From: an uncultured beta proteobacterium
GTDB lineage: Bacteria > Pseudomonadota > Gammaproteobacteria > Burkholderiales > Burkholderiaceae_C
Length of the DNA stretch: 39,980 nt
Assembly: GCA_903886275.1 (NCBI GenBank)
Contig: CAISLN010000018.1
Location: 1-39,980, forward strand
Direction of reading: 5' to 3'
Every line of letters begins with the position of its first letter. Within the stretch, counting starts at the first letter, position 1. A model generated the notes under the pieces. It was given only the letters and a program-made list of their open reading frames with translations. It was not told the DNA's origin and made no database searches. Positions 1 through 9,419 of the stretch are shown in pieces. A program made the translations under genes and the position numbers.

Positions 1-156
1 ATTTCTGAATTTCACATCTTTTTTACTTCATGAGCGTTTGTATGTCAGTTAAGACATAGTTCCGAAGAACTTGGCAATCGCCTTCAAACGCCCACATTTA
101 TCGGCTGTAAATTTTTAAGGAACACAAGAAGCTTTTTTACTCTCTTCTTGCTAACT

Positions 157-393
157 GCACCGTGATCAGCGCAGCCTTGAATTATGACACAGTTTTGAGG
201 CTGTTTGCAAGTTTCTTTTAAAGTCTTTTTAAACACTCTACTTTGAAACCGCCCTGCACCGTCATCAGCGCAGCCTTCTATTATGACATGGTTTTTAGCC
301 GTTGGTCGAATTTCTTTGCAAGTTTTTAAATTACTTGGCATCAAAAAATTTCCACGCTGTCATTAGCGAAGCCTTCTATTATGGCACGCTTTT
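157..393. repeat. Three direct repeats of about 40 bp, about 99 bp apart
   Basis: Copies begin near 157, 256 and 354. All share a core of the form GCAGCCTTCTATTATGAC (GAAT for CTAT in copy 1, GAAGCC in copy 3) preceded by CATCAGC-like sequence and followed by TTTT. Copies 1 and 2 differ at about 5 of 40 positions. The spacers also share a TTTGCAAGTTT word, so the whole ~99-bp unit may be tandemly duplicated. The patch is much more AT-rich than the rest of the window. A minus-strand frame (84-344) through it repeats a VII-x-GCAD-x-GA peptide, most simply a by-product of the repeat. I see no convincing gene in positions 1-530. Function unknown. Confidence 0.75.
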
Positions 394-530
394 GACTACG
401 CTTCAGGGATTTCCTGAATGAATTGGGATACGCGTACCTTGACGTGTATGCCGCGACTTGCATCGCCACACAAGGATCAGCGGACGTGGGTAGCTGACAC
501 TACGATGGTGTTTTCACAAAGGACCTCTCC

Positions 531-1814
531 ATGCTGGACCTGCTGATCACCCATGCCAGGCTGCCCGACGGGCGCGGCAATATGTCCGTCGCCGTGCAGG
601 ATGCCCTGATCGCGGAGATCACCGAAGGATTTGAGGCCCCGGCCCATGAGACCGTGGACGCGCAGGGCATGCTGCTATCGAGCCCCTTTGTGGACCCACA
701 CTTCCATATGGATGCCGCCCTGTCCTATGGACTGCCGCGCGTCAACCAAAGTGGCACGCTGCTGGAGGGGATTTCGCTGTGGGGCGAACTCAAACCCCTG
801 CTGGCCCAGGAAGCGCTGGTTGAGCGTGCCCTGGCCTATTGCGACTGGGCCGTGGCCAAGGGGCTGCTGGCGATTCGCACCCATGTGGACATATGCGACC
901 CCCGCTTGCTGGCAGTGGATGCGCTGCTGCAGGTGAAGCAGCAGGTGGCTCCCTATATAGAGCTGCAACTGGTGGCTTTCCCACAGGACGGCGCACTGCG
1001 CGGCCCACAGGGGCCGCAGCAGCACATGGACAACCTGGTACGCGCGTTGGACAAGGGTGTGGACGTGATCGGCGGCATACCGCACTTTGAGCGGACCTAT
1101 GAACAGGGCAGCCTGAGCGTGAAGCTGTTGTGCGAACTGGCGGCCGAGCGCGGCCTCTTGGTGGACATGCATTGCGACGAATCCGACGACCCGCACTCGC
1201 GCCATGTGGAAACCCTGGCCTTCGAGACCCAGCGCCTGGGCCTGCAGGGTCGCGTCACCGGCTCCCACCTCACCTCGATGCACAGCATGGACAACTACTA
1301 TGTAAGCAAGCTGATTGCCCTGATGGCAGAAGCACAGCTCCATGTGGTGGCCAATCCGCTGATCAACATCACCCTGCAGGGGCGCCACGACAGCTACCCC
1401 AAGCGCCGCGGCATGACGCGCGTGCCTGAGCTGCTGGGGGCCGGCATCAACGTCGCCTTTGGACATGACTGCGTGATGGACCCCTGGTACAGCCTGGGCA
1501 GCGGCGACATGCTGGAGGTCGCACACATGGGCCTGCACGTGGGCCAGATGACCAGCCAGGCCGCCATGCGCCAATGCTTTGAAGCGGTGACAGTGAACGC
1601 CGCCCGCGTGATGGGCTTGCAGGGCTATGGACTGGAGGTCGGTTGCAAGGCCGACTTTGTGTTGCTGCAAGCGCGGGACCCGGTGGAGGCCATACGCCTG
1701 CGCGCCAACCGCCTCAAGGTGTTCAAGGCGGGCAAGCTGATTGCTGAGTCGCCACCCGCCACCAGCACTCTTGCGCTGCCAAACCGACCCTCACATACCA
1801 GTTGGATGCGCTAA
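531..1814 (+). CDS. CodA-like amidohydrolase (cytosine deaminase family)
   Basis: A 427-residue metal-dependent hydrolase of the CodA branch of the amidohydrolase superfamily, which deaminates cytosine or related heterocycles in the cytosol. Visible hallmarks are the metal-binding HFH (57-59), the substrate-binding Gln in AFPQDG (152), HCDE with His214 and catalytic Glu217, His246 in GSHLTSMHS, and the metal Asp313 in FGHD. Length matches E. coli CodA (about 426). The ATG at 531 follows AAAGGA at good spacing. Oddity: the residue after Asp313 is Cys, where E. coli CodA has Asp314 in the substrate pocket, so the true substrate may not be cytosine. It stands alone, upstream of a TonB-dependent receptor on the same strand but 371 bp away. 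Family assignment is firm; substrate is not. Confidence 0.85.
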   Translation: MLDLLITHARLPDGRGNMSVAVQDALIAEITEGFEAPAHETVDAQGMLLSSPFVDPHFHMDAALSYGLPRVNQSGTLLEGISLWGELKPLLAQEALVERALAYCDWAVAKGLLAIRTHVDICDPRLLAVDALLQVKQQVAPYIELQLVAFPQDGALRGPQGPQQHMDNLVRALDKGVDVIGGIPHFERTYEQGSLSVKLLCELAAERGLLVDMHCDESDDPHSRHVETLAFETQRLGLQGRVTGSHLTSMHSMDNYYVSKLIALMAEAQLHVVANPLINITLQGRHDSYPKRRGMTRVPELLGAGINVAFGHDCVMDPWYSLGSGDMLEVAHMGLHVGQMTSQAAMRQCFEAVTVNAARVMGLQGYGLEVGCKADFVLLQARDPVEAIRLRANRLKVFKAGKLIAESPPATSTLALPNRPSHTSWMR

Positions 1815-2185
1815 GGACACAGGAGGCGCCCCCTACTGGCCAGCGCCTTGGCGCGCACGTTGCATAGCGACAACGGGCGCAGCAAGGAACGCATCAGGAA
1901 TACCCCTAGTCTTTGTCCATGTGCGGTCTAAGCAATCGGGGTCGCAAATTGCCTCCTTGCCCTTTTCACAATCAAATCAATTGCTTCTGTCTGATTGGCA
2001 ACGCGGGCTCGAAACGAGGCCGTGTTTTTCTATCAATTTCCAAAAAATCCCCAGTGGACGCTAGCCCTTTACTGGCGTCAGAATGAAATGTCCCAAGCAG
2101 TCCTTGCTTGTGTGAAGGCCCCTTAAGAAGATGCCACCCATGGCACAAGCGCACTGCTAGCGGTGCGGATTTTTTGGAAAAATTC
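1815..2185. other. Intergenic region upstream of the TonB-dependent receptor
   Basis: This 371-bp gap has no credible ORF. It presumably carries the receptor promoter. It is AT-richer than flanking genes around 1960-2060 and contains a loose inverted repeat AAGCA-N5-TGCTT near 2095-2110. I see no convincing Fur box, T-box, riboswitch or terminator. Confidence 0.4.
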
Positions 2186-5059
2186 ATGAATCAAAACCAT
2201 CGCATGTTCCGACACCACGCCCTGGCACGCGCCGCAGTGCAGCTCTGTTGCGCATCGGCCGCCCTGGCCCTGCCAAGCGCCTATGCACAGGAGGTGGGTG
2301 CGCCCCTGCAAAGGGTGGAGGTCACGGGCTCGGCCATCAAGCGGGTGGCCGGAGAAACCGCCTTGCCGGTGCAGACCTTCACGCGCAAGCAAATTGAGCA
2401 GACCGGCGCCACCAACACCACCGATCTGATACAGCGGCTGCCCTCCATGCAAGCCTCCACGGTGGAAGGCAGTGCGGTGGGTGGCGAGACCTTTGGCTTC
2501 AGTGGCGCGTCCGTCCACGGCATCGGCGAGACCCGTACCCTGGTGCTGCTCAACGGCCATCGGGTTGCCAAGTCGGGCGGACAAGATGTCAATGGCAACC
2601 TCAACGGGGTGGACCTCAACACCCTGCCGATCTCAGCGATCGAACGCATTGAAGTGTTGACCGACGGAGCCTCGGCGCTGTATGGCGCTGATGCGGTGGC
2701 TGGTGTGGTCAACATCATCACCCGCAAATCGGCCAGCGACTTTGTGCTTTCGGTAGGCCTGTCCAACCCCACCGAAGGCGCCGCCGAAGAGCAGCGCTTC
2801 AGCCTGAGCAAGGGCTTTGGCGATTACGAAAAAGACGGCTTCAACTTCAGCTTTTCGCTCAGCGGCGACACGCGCAAACCACTGAATGCGACCGACCGCA
2901 GCTTTGCCCGCACCGGCATGATCTCGGGTACCGACGAAAACGGCCGCTTGCTTGGCGCTTCTGCCGCAACGGGCACCTCCAAGCGATCCATCCCCGCCAA
3001 CGCGAACTTCTATGCGGCAGACGGTAGCCTGGCTGCCCGCATCAACCCGGCCGTAGACGCCACCGGCAGTTGCCCTCCGCAACATATCAAGTCGGGGCTG
3101 TCTTGCCGCTATGACTTCACCTCCGCGCTGGAGATCTATCCCGAGCGCGAACGCATCAATGGCTACCTCAGCTTTGACAAGGACCTGGGCGGCGGCACCA
3201 AATGGTTCAGCGAGTTGCTGCTGGGCCATACCAAGAGCATTGCCAGGATTGCCGCACCCCCCGGAGAATTGGCGATCACGCCGGGCACCGTGGCATGGAA
3301 CCATGCCATGGCCATCGCAGCCAACCAAGGGCTCAAGGCGGGAACGGACTTTGACCCCAACACCATTGACGCCAACCTGCGCTTTTCGGAGCTAGGCAAA
3401 CGCACCAACATCAACGAGCAAAACCTCAGCCACCTTGTCACCGGGCTGGAGGGCACGCTTTACGACTGGGACTACAGCGCCTCCCTGGTGCATTCCGAAA
3501 ACGAGGCCAAAGTCACTTTTGGTGGCGGCTACGCCAGCGTCAGCGGTGTGGCCTCGGCCATCAACTTGGGCTTTGATCCCTTCCTGCCCCTGGGCGCCCA
3601 GTCTGCGGCCGGCAACGCCGCCATACAGGCCGCGAAGATCGACGGCTACTGGAATGGCGGCCTTAGCACCTTTGACTCACTGTCGGCCCAGGCCTCCAAG
3701 GCCATTGGCCTGCTGGCGGGTGGCCCGATTCAACTGGCGCTGGGCGCCACCGCACAAAACGAAAAGCTGGATGCCAAAACTGGCGACATGCTGGGCGGGC
3801 GCACAACGTATGCAGTGGACAGCAAGGGCCAACCCTGTGCCACCTCGGGCCTGCCTTGCAGCGGCACCGGCATAGACCAGCGTTTTGGCGACAGCGGCAT
3901 ACGGCCCTCCTATACGGCCAACCGCCAGACCCTGGGCCTGTTTGCCGAACTCGGCCTGCCCATCAGCAAGCAGTTGGAGTTGATCGGCTCGGCCCGCTTT
4001 GACAACACCAACGACTTTGGCAGTAGCTTCAATGGCAAGCTGGCCATGCGCTACCAGCCGACCAAGCAACTGCTGCTACGCGGCTCTCTGGGCACCGGCT
4101 ACATCGCACCATCGCTGGCCCAGGTCAATGCACCCAAGCAGAACTTTGGCGTGACCCAATCGGCGTACAACTGCAGTGGCACGGCTGCCGCAAACGCCTT
4201 GCAAAACCTGGCCAATACGCTGGGCGTAGCCTGCGACGATGGGGCGCAGTTCAACCAATACGCGCAGGGCAACCTGGGCCTTAAGCCCGAAACCTCGCGC
4301 CAGGCCACACTGGGCATTTTTTGGGAACTGACGCCCAGCGCGTCCATCAGTGCGGACCTGTGGACGGTGCAAATCTCCAATACGATCGGTCAGGTACAGG
4401 AACAAGTCGCCTTCTCGGACCCGGCCAAGTACGCGCAGTATTTCACTAACTTCACCGCCCCCTCCACCGGCAAAAAACTGCTGGCCTATATTTCGCCCAA
4501 CCAGAACCTGGGTGAACAGGTGACTACGGGCCTGGACCTGGATGTGACCACCCGCATGCCACTGGGCGAGGGCCGCTGGACCTCCAACTTCATCACCACC
4601 TTTATCCTGCGCTCCGATGCCCAGGCAGAAAAGGGCGGCCAGTATTTCTCTAGCTTGGGCAACCGCGATCAGCAGGGCACGGTCATTTTTGACTGGCAGG
4701 GCAAGTGGATCAACAGCTACGACACAGGCCATTGGAGCCATGCGCTGACCACCCATTTCAAGTCAGGCTACCTGGATTCGGCATCCGACCCGAGCATTCT
4801 GGCCGGCCCTGGCGCAGGCGGCGACGACGCCAATTACCGCGTCACGGTGCCCAGCTTTGTGACCTTTGACTGGCAGACCACCTACAAGCCCACCAAGAGC
4901 TTCACCGTGGCCGCTGGCGTGCTGAACCTGTTCAACAAACCGCCGCCCTTTGTGCTGTCGCAAGGCGGCTTGAATCGCGGACAGGCCGTGGGTTGGGATG
5001 CCCGCTATTACGACCCGCGTGGCAGCACCGTCTACCTGAACGCCACGGCGAATTTCTGA
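2186..5059 (+). CDS. TonB-dependent outer-membrane receptor
   Basis: A 957-residue outer-membrane gated channel that imports a scarce ligand using the TonB-ExbB-ExbD complex. The start chosen is the ATG at 2186, which gives a signal peptide ending at AYA-QEV (cut after about residue 34); the frame is open further upstream but that extension is not signal-like. A TonB-box-like QRVEVTG lies at 42-48. The plug domain follows with its usual LVLLNGHR and IERIEVLTDGASALYG motifs, and the barrel runs to a C-terminal phenylalanine (NATANF). The large barrel resembles the receptor group used for peptides, sugars or other organics rather than a classical small siderophore receptor, but the ligand cannot be read from sequence. 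It converges on the peptide ABC/TonB operon across a strong hairpin, suggesting a functional link. Confidence 0.92.
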   Translation: MNQNHRMFRHHALARAAVQLCCASAALALPSAYAQEVGAPLQRVEVTGSAIKRVAGETALPVQTFTRKQIEQTGATNTTDLIQRLPSMQASTVEGSAVGGETFGFSGASVHGIGETRTLVLLNGHRVAKSGGQDVNGNLNGVDLNTLPISAIERIEVLTDGASALYGADAVAGVVNIITRKSASDFVLSVGLSNPTEGAAEEQRFSLSKGFGDYEKDGFNFSFSLSGDTRKPLNATDRSFARTGMISGTDENGRLLGASAATGTSKRSIPANANFYAADGSLAARINPAVDATGSCPPQHIKSGLSCRYDFTSALEIYPERERINGYLSFDKDLGGGTKWFSELLLGHTKSIARIAAPPGELAITPGTVAWNHAMAIAANQGLKAGTDFDPNTIDANLRFSELGKRTNINEQNLSHLVTGLEGTLYDWDYSASLVHSENEAKVTFGGGYASVSGVASAINLGFDPFLPLGAQSAAGNAAIQAAKIDGYWNGGLSTFDSLSAQASKAIGLLAGGPIQLALGATAQNEKLDAKTGDMLGGRTTYAVDSKGQPCATSGLPCSGTGIDQRFGDSGIRPSYTANRQTLGLFAELGLPISKQLELIGSARFDNTNDFGSSFNGKLAMRYQPTKQLLLRGSLGTGYIAPSLAQVNAPKQNFGVTQSAYNCSGTAAANALQNLANTLGVACDDGAQFNQYAQGNLGLKPETSRQATLGIFWELTPSASISADLWTVQISNTIGQVQEQVAFSDPAKYAQYFTNFTAPSTGKKLLAYISPNQNLGEQVTTGLDLDVTTRMPLGEGRWTSNFITTFILRSDAQAEKGGQYFSSLGNRDQQGTVIFDWQGKWINSYDTGHWSHALTTHFKSGYLDSASDPSILAGPGAGGDDANYRVTVPSFVTFDWQTTYKPTKSFTVAAGVLNLFNKPPPFVLSQGGLNRGQAVGWDARYYDPRGSTVYLNATANF

Positions 5060-5065
5060 GGCTCT

Positions 5066-5104
5066 GCGCAAACCGGCCCCTGCTTGGCAGGGGCCGGTTT
5101 GCGC
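5066..5104. terminator. Perfect 18-bp-stem hairpin between convergent genes
   Basis: Arm 5066-5083 (GCGCAAACCGGCCCCTGC) is exactly complementary to 5087-5104, with a TTG loop. It sits 6 bp after the receptor stop and 3 bp before the stop of the opposing ATPase gene, so it can terminate both strands. There is no clear T-run on either side, so efficiency as a simple intrinsic terminator is uncertain. Confidence 0.8.
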
Positions 5105-5107
5105 GCC

Positions 5108-6961
5108 TTAGCGAAATTGCGTCGCCAGTCTGGGCACTGCGGCCAACAGGGTCTGCGTGTAGGCGTGTTGCGGGCGACCCAGCACGGTGTCCACCGGGCC
5201 GGCCTCTACAATTTTTCCGTTCTGCATCACCGCCACATCGTCGGCCAGGTACTCCACCACGCTGAAGTTGTGCGTGATGAGCAAATAGCCCAGGCCCAGG
5301 TCGCGCTGCAACTCGCGCAGCAAGTTGAGGATCTGCGCCTGCACCGACACGTCCAGTGCCGAGGTCGGCTCATCGGCCACGATCAGGCGTGGCTGCACGG
5401 CCAGCGCCCGCGCAATCGCCAAGCGCTGGCGCTGCCCGCCCGAGAAGGCGTGGGCATAGCGGTCCAGCGCATCGGCGCGCAGGCCCACCCGCTCCAGCAG
5501 GGTGGCTATGCGCTGGCTGCGCTGTGACGCATCGAGCTCCGGACAGAGCGAGACCACCCCCTCTTCGAGAATGTCCCGCACGCGCATGCGCGGGTTGAGC
5601 GAGGAAAAGGGGTCCTGAAAAATGATTTGTGCTTGGCGTCTGGCCAGGCGCAATGCCTCGCCCTGCAGCAGGTCCAGGCGCTGGCCTTCGAGTTGCACCT
5701 GCCCTTGCACCCTGGCACCGCGCAGCAGTTGCAGCAAGGCCTTGGCCACTGTGGTCTTGCCGCTGCCAGACTCGCCCACCAGCGCCAGCGTGCGGCCCGC
5801 AGCCAGCGCAAAGTCCACGCCGTCTACCGCCTGCACATAGCCACGCCTGCGCTGCAACAGGCCCCCACGCAGTGGAAAGCCCACGCGCAGTTGGCGCACC
5901 AGCAGCAGCGGCTGTGCCGACGTCTGAAGACCCGTTGCGGCTGGAACCACTGCGGCCAGCGGCGCGTCATGCGTAGCCGCGCTGGCAAAACCGGCTGCGG
6001 CGCCCACCGTCAGCAGGCAGCGCACCGCGTGTCCCGGGAGCTGCTCCACCAGCTCGGGCGGCGCCGCACGGCAGGCAGCATGGGCCTGGGCACAGCGCTC
6101 CACGTAACGGCAGGCCGTGAAGCGCTGGTTGAGCAGGGGGACCGAACCGGCAATCGACTGCAAGGCCTGTCCGCGCTGGCGCTGATCGGGCAGGGCCGCA
6201 AACAGGGCCCGGGCATAGGGGTGCAGCGGCCGGTTAAAAAATTCCTGCGCGCTGGCCGTCTCAATGATCTGGCCCGCATACATCAGGGCCACATGGTGCG
6301 CCATCTGCGACACCACGGCGAGGTCGTGGGTGATGAGCAAAATGGCCATCTTGAGCGAGGCCTGGAGTTCCTTGAGCAGGTCCAGAATCTGCGCCTGTAT
6401 GGTGACGTCCAGCGCCGTGGTGGGTTCATCGGCAATCAGCAGATCGGGCTCGGCCGCCAGCGCCATGGCAATCATGACGCGCTGCTTTTGCCCACCCGAC
6501 AATTGAAAAGGGTAACTGTGCAGCTGCCGCGCCGCATCGGGCAGGCCCACGCGCTGCAGCCACTTCAGCGCCAGGGCCAAGGCGCTGGCACCGCGCTTTT
6601 CGGTATGGCGCTCTATCACCTCGACAATTTGCTGGCCCACGCTGAGCACCGGGTTCAGGCTGGTGGCGGGCTCCTGAAAAATAATGCTGATGCGCCGTCC
6701 ACGCACATCGCGCATGCGCGCCTCGGGCAGGGCCGCCACATCGGTTTGCTGCAACCAGACCTGGCCGCTGCTGACGCGCCCGCTCTGGGGCAAGAGGCGC
6801 AGGATGGACAGCGCCGTCATCGACTTGCCGCAGCCCGACTCGCCCACCAGGGCCAGCGTCTGGCCACGCTCTATGGACAGCGAGAGGGAGTCCACCGCAC
6901 GCACCAGTCCGGCGTCGCTTTCGAGTTCGGTGCTCAAGTCCTGTAGGGTCAAGAGGCTCAT
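5108..6961 (-). CDS. Oligopeptide-type ABC transporter, fused double ATPase (YejF/DppDF-like)
   Basis: A 617-residue cytoplasmic protein with two ATP-binding domains in tandem, powering uptake through the two permeases encoded upstream. Domain 1 has Walker A GESGCGKS (40-47), signature LSGGQ (154-158) and DEPTTALD; domain 2 has GESGSGKTT (396-404) and its own DEPTSALD. Between them lies the oligopeptide/dipeptide C-terminal region with Cys at 284, 290, 297 and 315, the pattern of the Cys-rich (reported Fe-S) module of OppD/DppD proteins. Length and fused layout match YejF. Its ATG overlaps the permease stop by 4 bp (ATGA), so it is the last gene of the operon. Substrate is probably peptide-like, inferred from family only. 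Confidence 0.9.
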   Translation of the reverse strand: MSLLTLQDLSTELESDAGLVRAVDSLSLSIERGQTLALVGESGCGKSMTALSILRLLPQSGRVSSGQVWLQQTDVAALPEARMRDVRGRRISIIFQEPATSLNPVLSVGQQIVEVIERHTEKRGASALALALKWLQRVGLPDAARQLHSYPFQLSGGQKQRVMIAMALAAEPDLLIADEPTTALDVTIQAQILDLLKELQASLKMAILLITHDLAVVSQMAHHVALMYAGQIIETASAQEFFNRPLHPYARALFAALPDQRQRGQALQSIAGSVPLLNQRFTACRYVERCAQAHAACRAAPPELVEQLPGHAVRCLLTVGAAAGFASAATHDAPLAAVVPAATGLQTSAQPLLLVRQLRVGFPLRGGLLQRRRGYVQAVDGVDFALAAGRTLALVGESGSGKTTVAKALLQLLRGARVQGQVQLEGQRLDLLQGEALRLARRQAQIIFQDPFSSLNPRMRVRDILEEGVVSLCPELDASQRSQRIATLLERVGLRADALDRYAHAFSGGQRQRLAIARALAVQPRLIVADEPTSALDVSVQAQILNLLRELQRDLGLGYLLITHNFSVVEYLADDVAVMQNGKIVEAGPVDTVLGRPQHAYTQTLLAAVPRLATQFR

Positions 6962-8403
6962 GGCGGGTCCTGGTTGCGTGCCTTGCGCGGCGCGCGCTGG
7001 GCACGGGGGTCAAAGGCGTCTTGTACGCCGCTGGCAAACAGTTGCATGGCCAGCACAAACACCAGCATGAAGACAAAGCCGGCCAGCAGGTTCCACCAGA
7101 TGACAGGGTCGCGCGCCAGTTCGCTGCGCGCGCTATTGATCATGGTGCCAAAGCTGATGGTGGTGGGGTCCACGCCGACGCCCACATAGGACAGCACCGC
7201 CTCCAGCAACACCAGCCCCGAGAAGTCCAGCACCGACACGATCAGCACGATGTGCAGCACATTGGGCAGGATGTGGCGGCGCATGATGCCCCAGTGCGAG
7301 ACACCAAAGGCGCGCGCCGCCAGCACATAGTCCTGCTCGGCCAGCTTGAAGGTCTCGGCCCGCAGCAGCCTTGCCAGCGCGGCCCAACCGGTGAGCCCCA
7401 AAATGGAGGCCAACAAAAACAGGCGGATGTCGGCACGCTCCAGACCGGTGACAAAGACATCCGGATGGCTGTCCACAAAACCCTGGATCAGCAGCACACA
7501 GGCGGCAATCAACAACACCGAGGGAATGGAGGACAGCACGGTGTAGACGTACTGGATCAGGTCATCCACCCAGCCCCTGAAGTAGCCGGCCAACAGACCC
7601 AGCAGCAGGGCCAGGGGCAGTGTGGCAAGGGTGGCCAGAGACCCCATGACAACGGCGGTGCGCACCGATTTGAGCGCCTGGTAGAGGATGTCGTTGCCGG
7701 TCTGGTCGGTGCCCAGCACATGGTAGAGCGGCCACAGCGCCGCCACCCAGCCCAGCGCCAACAACAGGGCGCTGCCCGTCAAGAGCATGGCACGCCAGGG
7801 CAGGTCGGTGCGGTTGTGGCGCAGCAACTGCCAGGCCGCAGCCGAGCGCAGGCCGCCATGGCGCGCCATGGCCTGCACCGCCAGCAGCCACAGCGACAGA
7901 CTGGCCAGCAAGCCCGCCGCCAATCCCTGCGCGCTGCGCCAAGCCACATCGCTGGCCCATTGCCGGGCCGGATCTTCCAGATGGCGGCCACCAAACTCCA
8001 GCCTTGGATAGTCGCGCACGCTGACGCCGCCCCTTTGCATGGAATCCTTGTCAAAGAGATGCGTGGCCAGGGGCACCGAGTAAGACTTTTCCCGCGCCTC
8101 TCTTGGGCGCGTCAGCAGCAGGTCCAGCAGCGACAGCGTGTTGGTGGCGTAAGCCGGTGCGGCATTCGCGGGGGCGGTTGCAGCCGGTGGCAGCAGGGAG
8201 CGGTAGTGCAGCGAATCGAGCAGCGCAATGCCCACAAAACACAGCAACAAAACGGCCGAACACATGGCCGCTGTATCGCGCCCCACCACGCTCCAGGCCT
8301 GGCGCAGATCGCTGTTGCGCCAGGCCTTGCGCACATACCCAAGCAACACCAACAGAATCAAAAACAGCACGACGTCGGTAGGCAGGAAGACGATTTTTGG
8401 CAT
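6958..8403 (-). CDS. Oligopeptide-type ABC transporter permease (DppC/YejE-like) with long N-terminal extension
   Basis: A 481-residue inner-membrane permease. The C-terminal half is a normal DppC-type domain: TDQTGNDILYQ, several hydrophobic helices and the EAA loop near AARAFGVSHWGIMRRHILPN that contacts the ATPase. Usual DppC proteins have about 300 residues. Here about 180 extra residues precede the domain: a first helix at the extreme N-terminus, another after TAAMCSAV, a polar segment (about 85-160) likely outside the membrane, and one more helix. YejE proteins also have an insertion of this kind. The gene is 10 bp after the other permease and overlaps the ATPase start. It likely forms the importer with the neighbouring permease, binding protein and ATPase. 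Confidence 0.88.
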   Translation of the reverse strand: MPKIVFLPTDVVLFLILLVLLGYVRKAWRNSDLRQAWSVVGRDTAAMCSAVLLLCFVGIALLDSLHYRSLLPPAATAPANAAPAYATNTLSLLDLLLTRPREAREKSYSVPLATHLFDKDSMQRGGVSVRDYPRLEFGGRHLEDPARQWASDVAWRSAQGLAAGLLASLSLWLLAVQAMARHGGLRSAAAWQLLRHNRTDLPWRAMLLTGSALLLALGWVAALWPLYHVLGTDQTGNDILYQALKSVRTAVVMGSLATLATLPLALLLGLLAGYFRGWVDDLIQYVYTVLSSIPSVLLIAACVLLIQGFVDSHPDVFVTGLERADIRLFLLASILGLTGWAALARLLRAETFKLAEQDYVLAARAFGVSHWGIMRRHILPNVLHIVLIVSVLDFSGLVLLEAVLSYVGVGVDPTTISFGTMINSARSELARDPVIWWNLLAGFVFMLVFVLAMQLFASGVQDAFDPRAQRAPRKARNQDPP

Positions 8404-8413
8404 GGCGTTTTTT

Positions 8414-9391
8414 CTATTGCAAACGAATGCGCGGATCGGCCAGGCTGTAGGAAATGTCGGTCAATATCAGGCCGACGATGTAGAGGGCCGAGCCGACAAA
8501 AACCATCACCCGCACCACGGCAAAGTCCTGCCCGTTGATGGCGTCTATGGTGTAGCTGCCCAGGCCGGGAATGCCAAAGAAAGACTCCATCAGCAGCGCC
8601 CCCATAAACAGCAGGGGCAGCACCGCCACCGTGCTAGTGAGTATGGGCAGCATGGCATTGCGCAGCACATGGCGAAACAGCACCGCCGGCTCCGACAGGC
8701 CCTTGGCGCGCGCGGTGCGCACATAGTCCTTGCTGATCTCTTCTTGAAAAATGCTGCGGTAAAAAATGGCCTCACCGCCCAGGCGCGACAGCAGGCCCAC
8801 GCATACCGGCAGGGCCAGAAACAGCAGCGCGTCCGAGCCCCCTGAATAGCCGGAGATCGGCACCAGCTTCAACAGCTTGGAAAAGAAATACTGCCCCATC
8901 AAAATGTAGAACAGCGCCGAAATCGACATCAGCACCACCGCCAGCGCGAAGCCCCAAAAGTCCAGATAGGTGGATTTGAAAAACACCATCAGCAGGGCAA
9001 ACACCAGCACCGCAAAAGTGCCCAGCACAAAGGTGGGCAATGCCAGGGCCAGCGAAGGCAGCATGCGTTGCCCGAGTTCGTAGCGGATGTCGCGCCCGCT
9101 GTCGGAGGCACCAAAGTCCAGCGCCAGCAACTGCACTGAGCGCTCAAAAAAAATGGTGTGGGTCAGCTTCTCAACGGCGGGTGCCTGCGCGTTCCACAGC
9201 AGGGGCTTGTTGTAGCCGCGCTCACTCTTCCACTTCTCGATGGCGTCTTGCGACACGCGCTTGCCGCCTATGTTCATGCGCGCCATGTCGTCGGGGGTGT
9301 TGATGGCAAAGAACAGCACAAAGGTTAGCAAATTGACACCGACCAGAATCAGCAATCCGTACATCAGGCGGCGCAGGGTGTAGTTCAGCAT
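8414..9391 (-). CDS. Oligopeptide-type ABC transporter permease (DppB/YejB-like)
   Basis: A 325-residue inner-membrane permease. The start MLNYTLRRLMYGLL at 9391 is the usual DppB/YejB N-terminus; the longer open frame upstream is ignored because it overlaps the binding-protein gene and lacks homology-like sequence. Several hydrophobic helices, the EAA-type loop (YVRTARAKGLSEPAVLFRHVLRNA) and the terminal SYSLADPRIRLQ are typical. It lies 28 bp downstream of the binding-protein stop and 10 bp upstream of the second permease, in one operon. Confidence 0.88.
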   Translation of the reverse strand: MLNYTLRRLMYGLLILVGVNLLTFVLFFAINTPDDMARMNIGGKRVSQDAIEKWKSERGYNKPLLWNAQAPAVEKLTHTIFFERSVQLLALDFGASDSGRDIRYELGQRMLPSLALALPTFVLGTFAVLVFALLMVFFKSTYLDFWGFALAVVLMSISALFYILMGQYFFSKLLKLVPISGYSGGSDALLFLALPVCVGLLSRLGGEAIFYRSIFQEEISKDYVRTARAKGLSEPAVLFRHVLRNAMLPILTSTVAVLPLLFMGALLMESFFGIPGLGSYTIDAINGQDFAVVRVMVFVGSALYIVGLILTDISYSLADPRIRLQ

Positions 9392-9419
9392 GGTGCTTGC
9401 GTGGCGGGTGGATAGGGGG

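Noticed and set aside
84..344. Minus-strand 86-residue ORF with repeated VII-x-GCAD-x-GA peptide
   Set aside because: It is explained by the underlying DNA repeats; no RBS was seen, the third repeat copy is outside the frame, and no family is recognisable.
157..393. CRISPR array
   Set aside because: Only three imperfect copies, spacing about 59 bp with spacers similar to each other, and no cas genes.
675..1670. Long minus-strand ORF (331 residues)
   Set aside because: His/Gln/Ala-rich antisense shadow of the CodA-like gene; several similar long shadows occur opposite other GC-rich genes.
7021..8538. 505-residue plus-strand ORF
   Set aside because: Antisense to two permease genes, Gln/His/Arg-rich, no domain; a codon-bias shadow.
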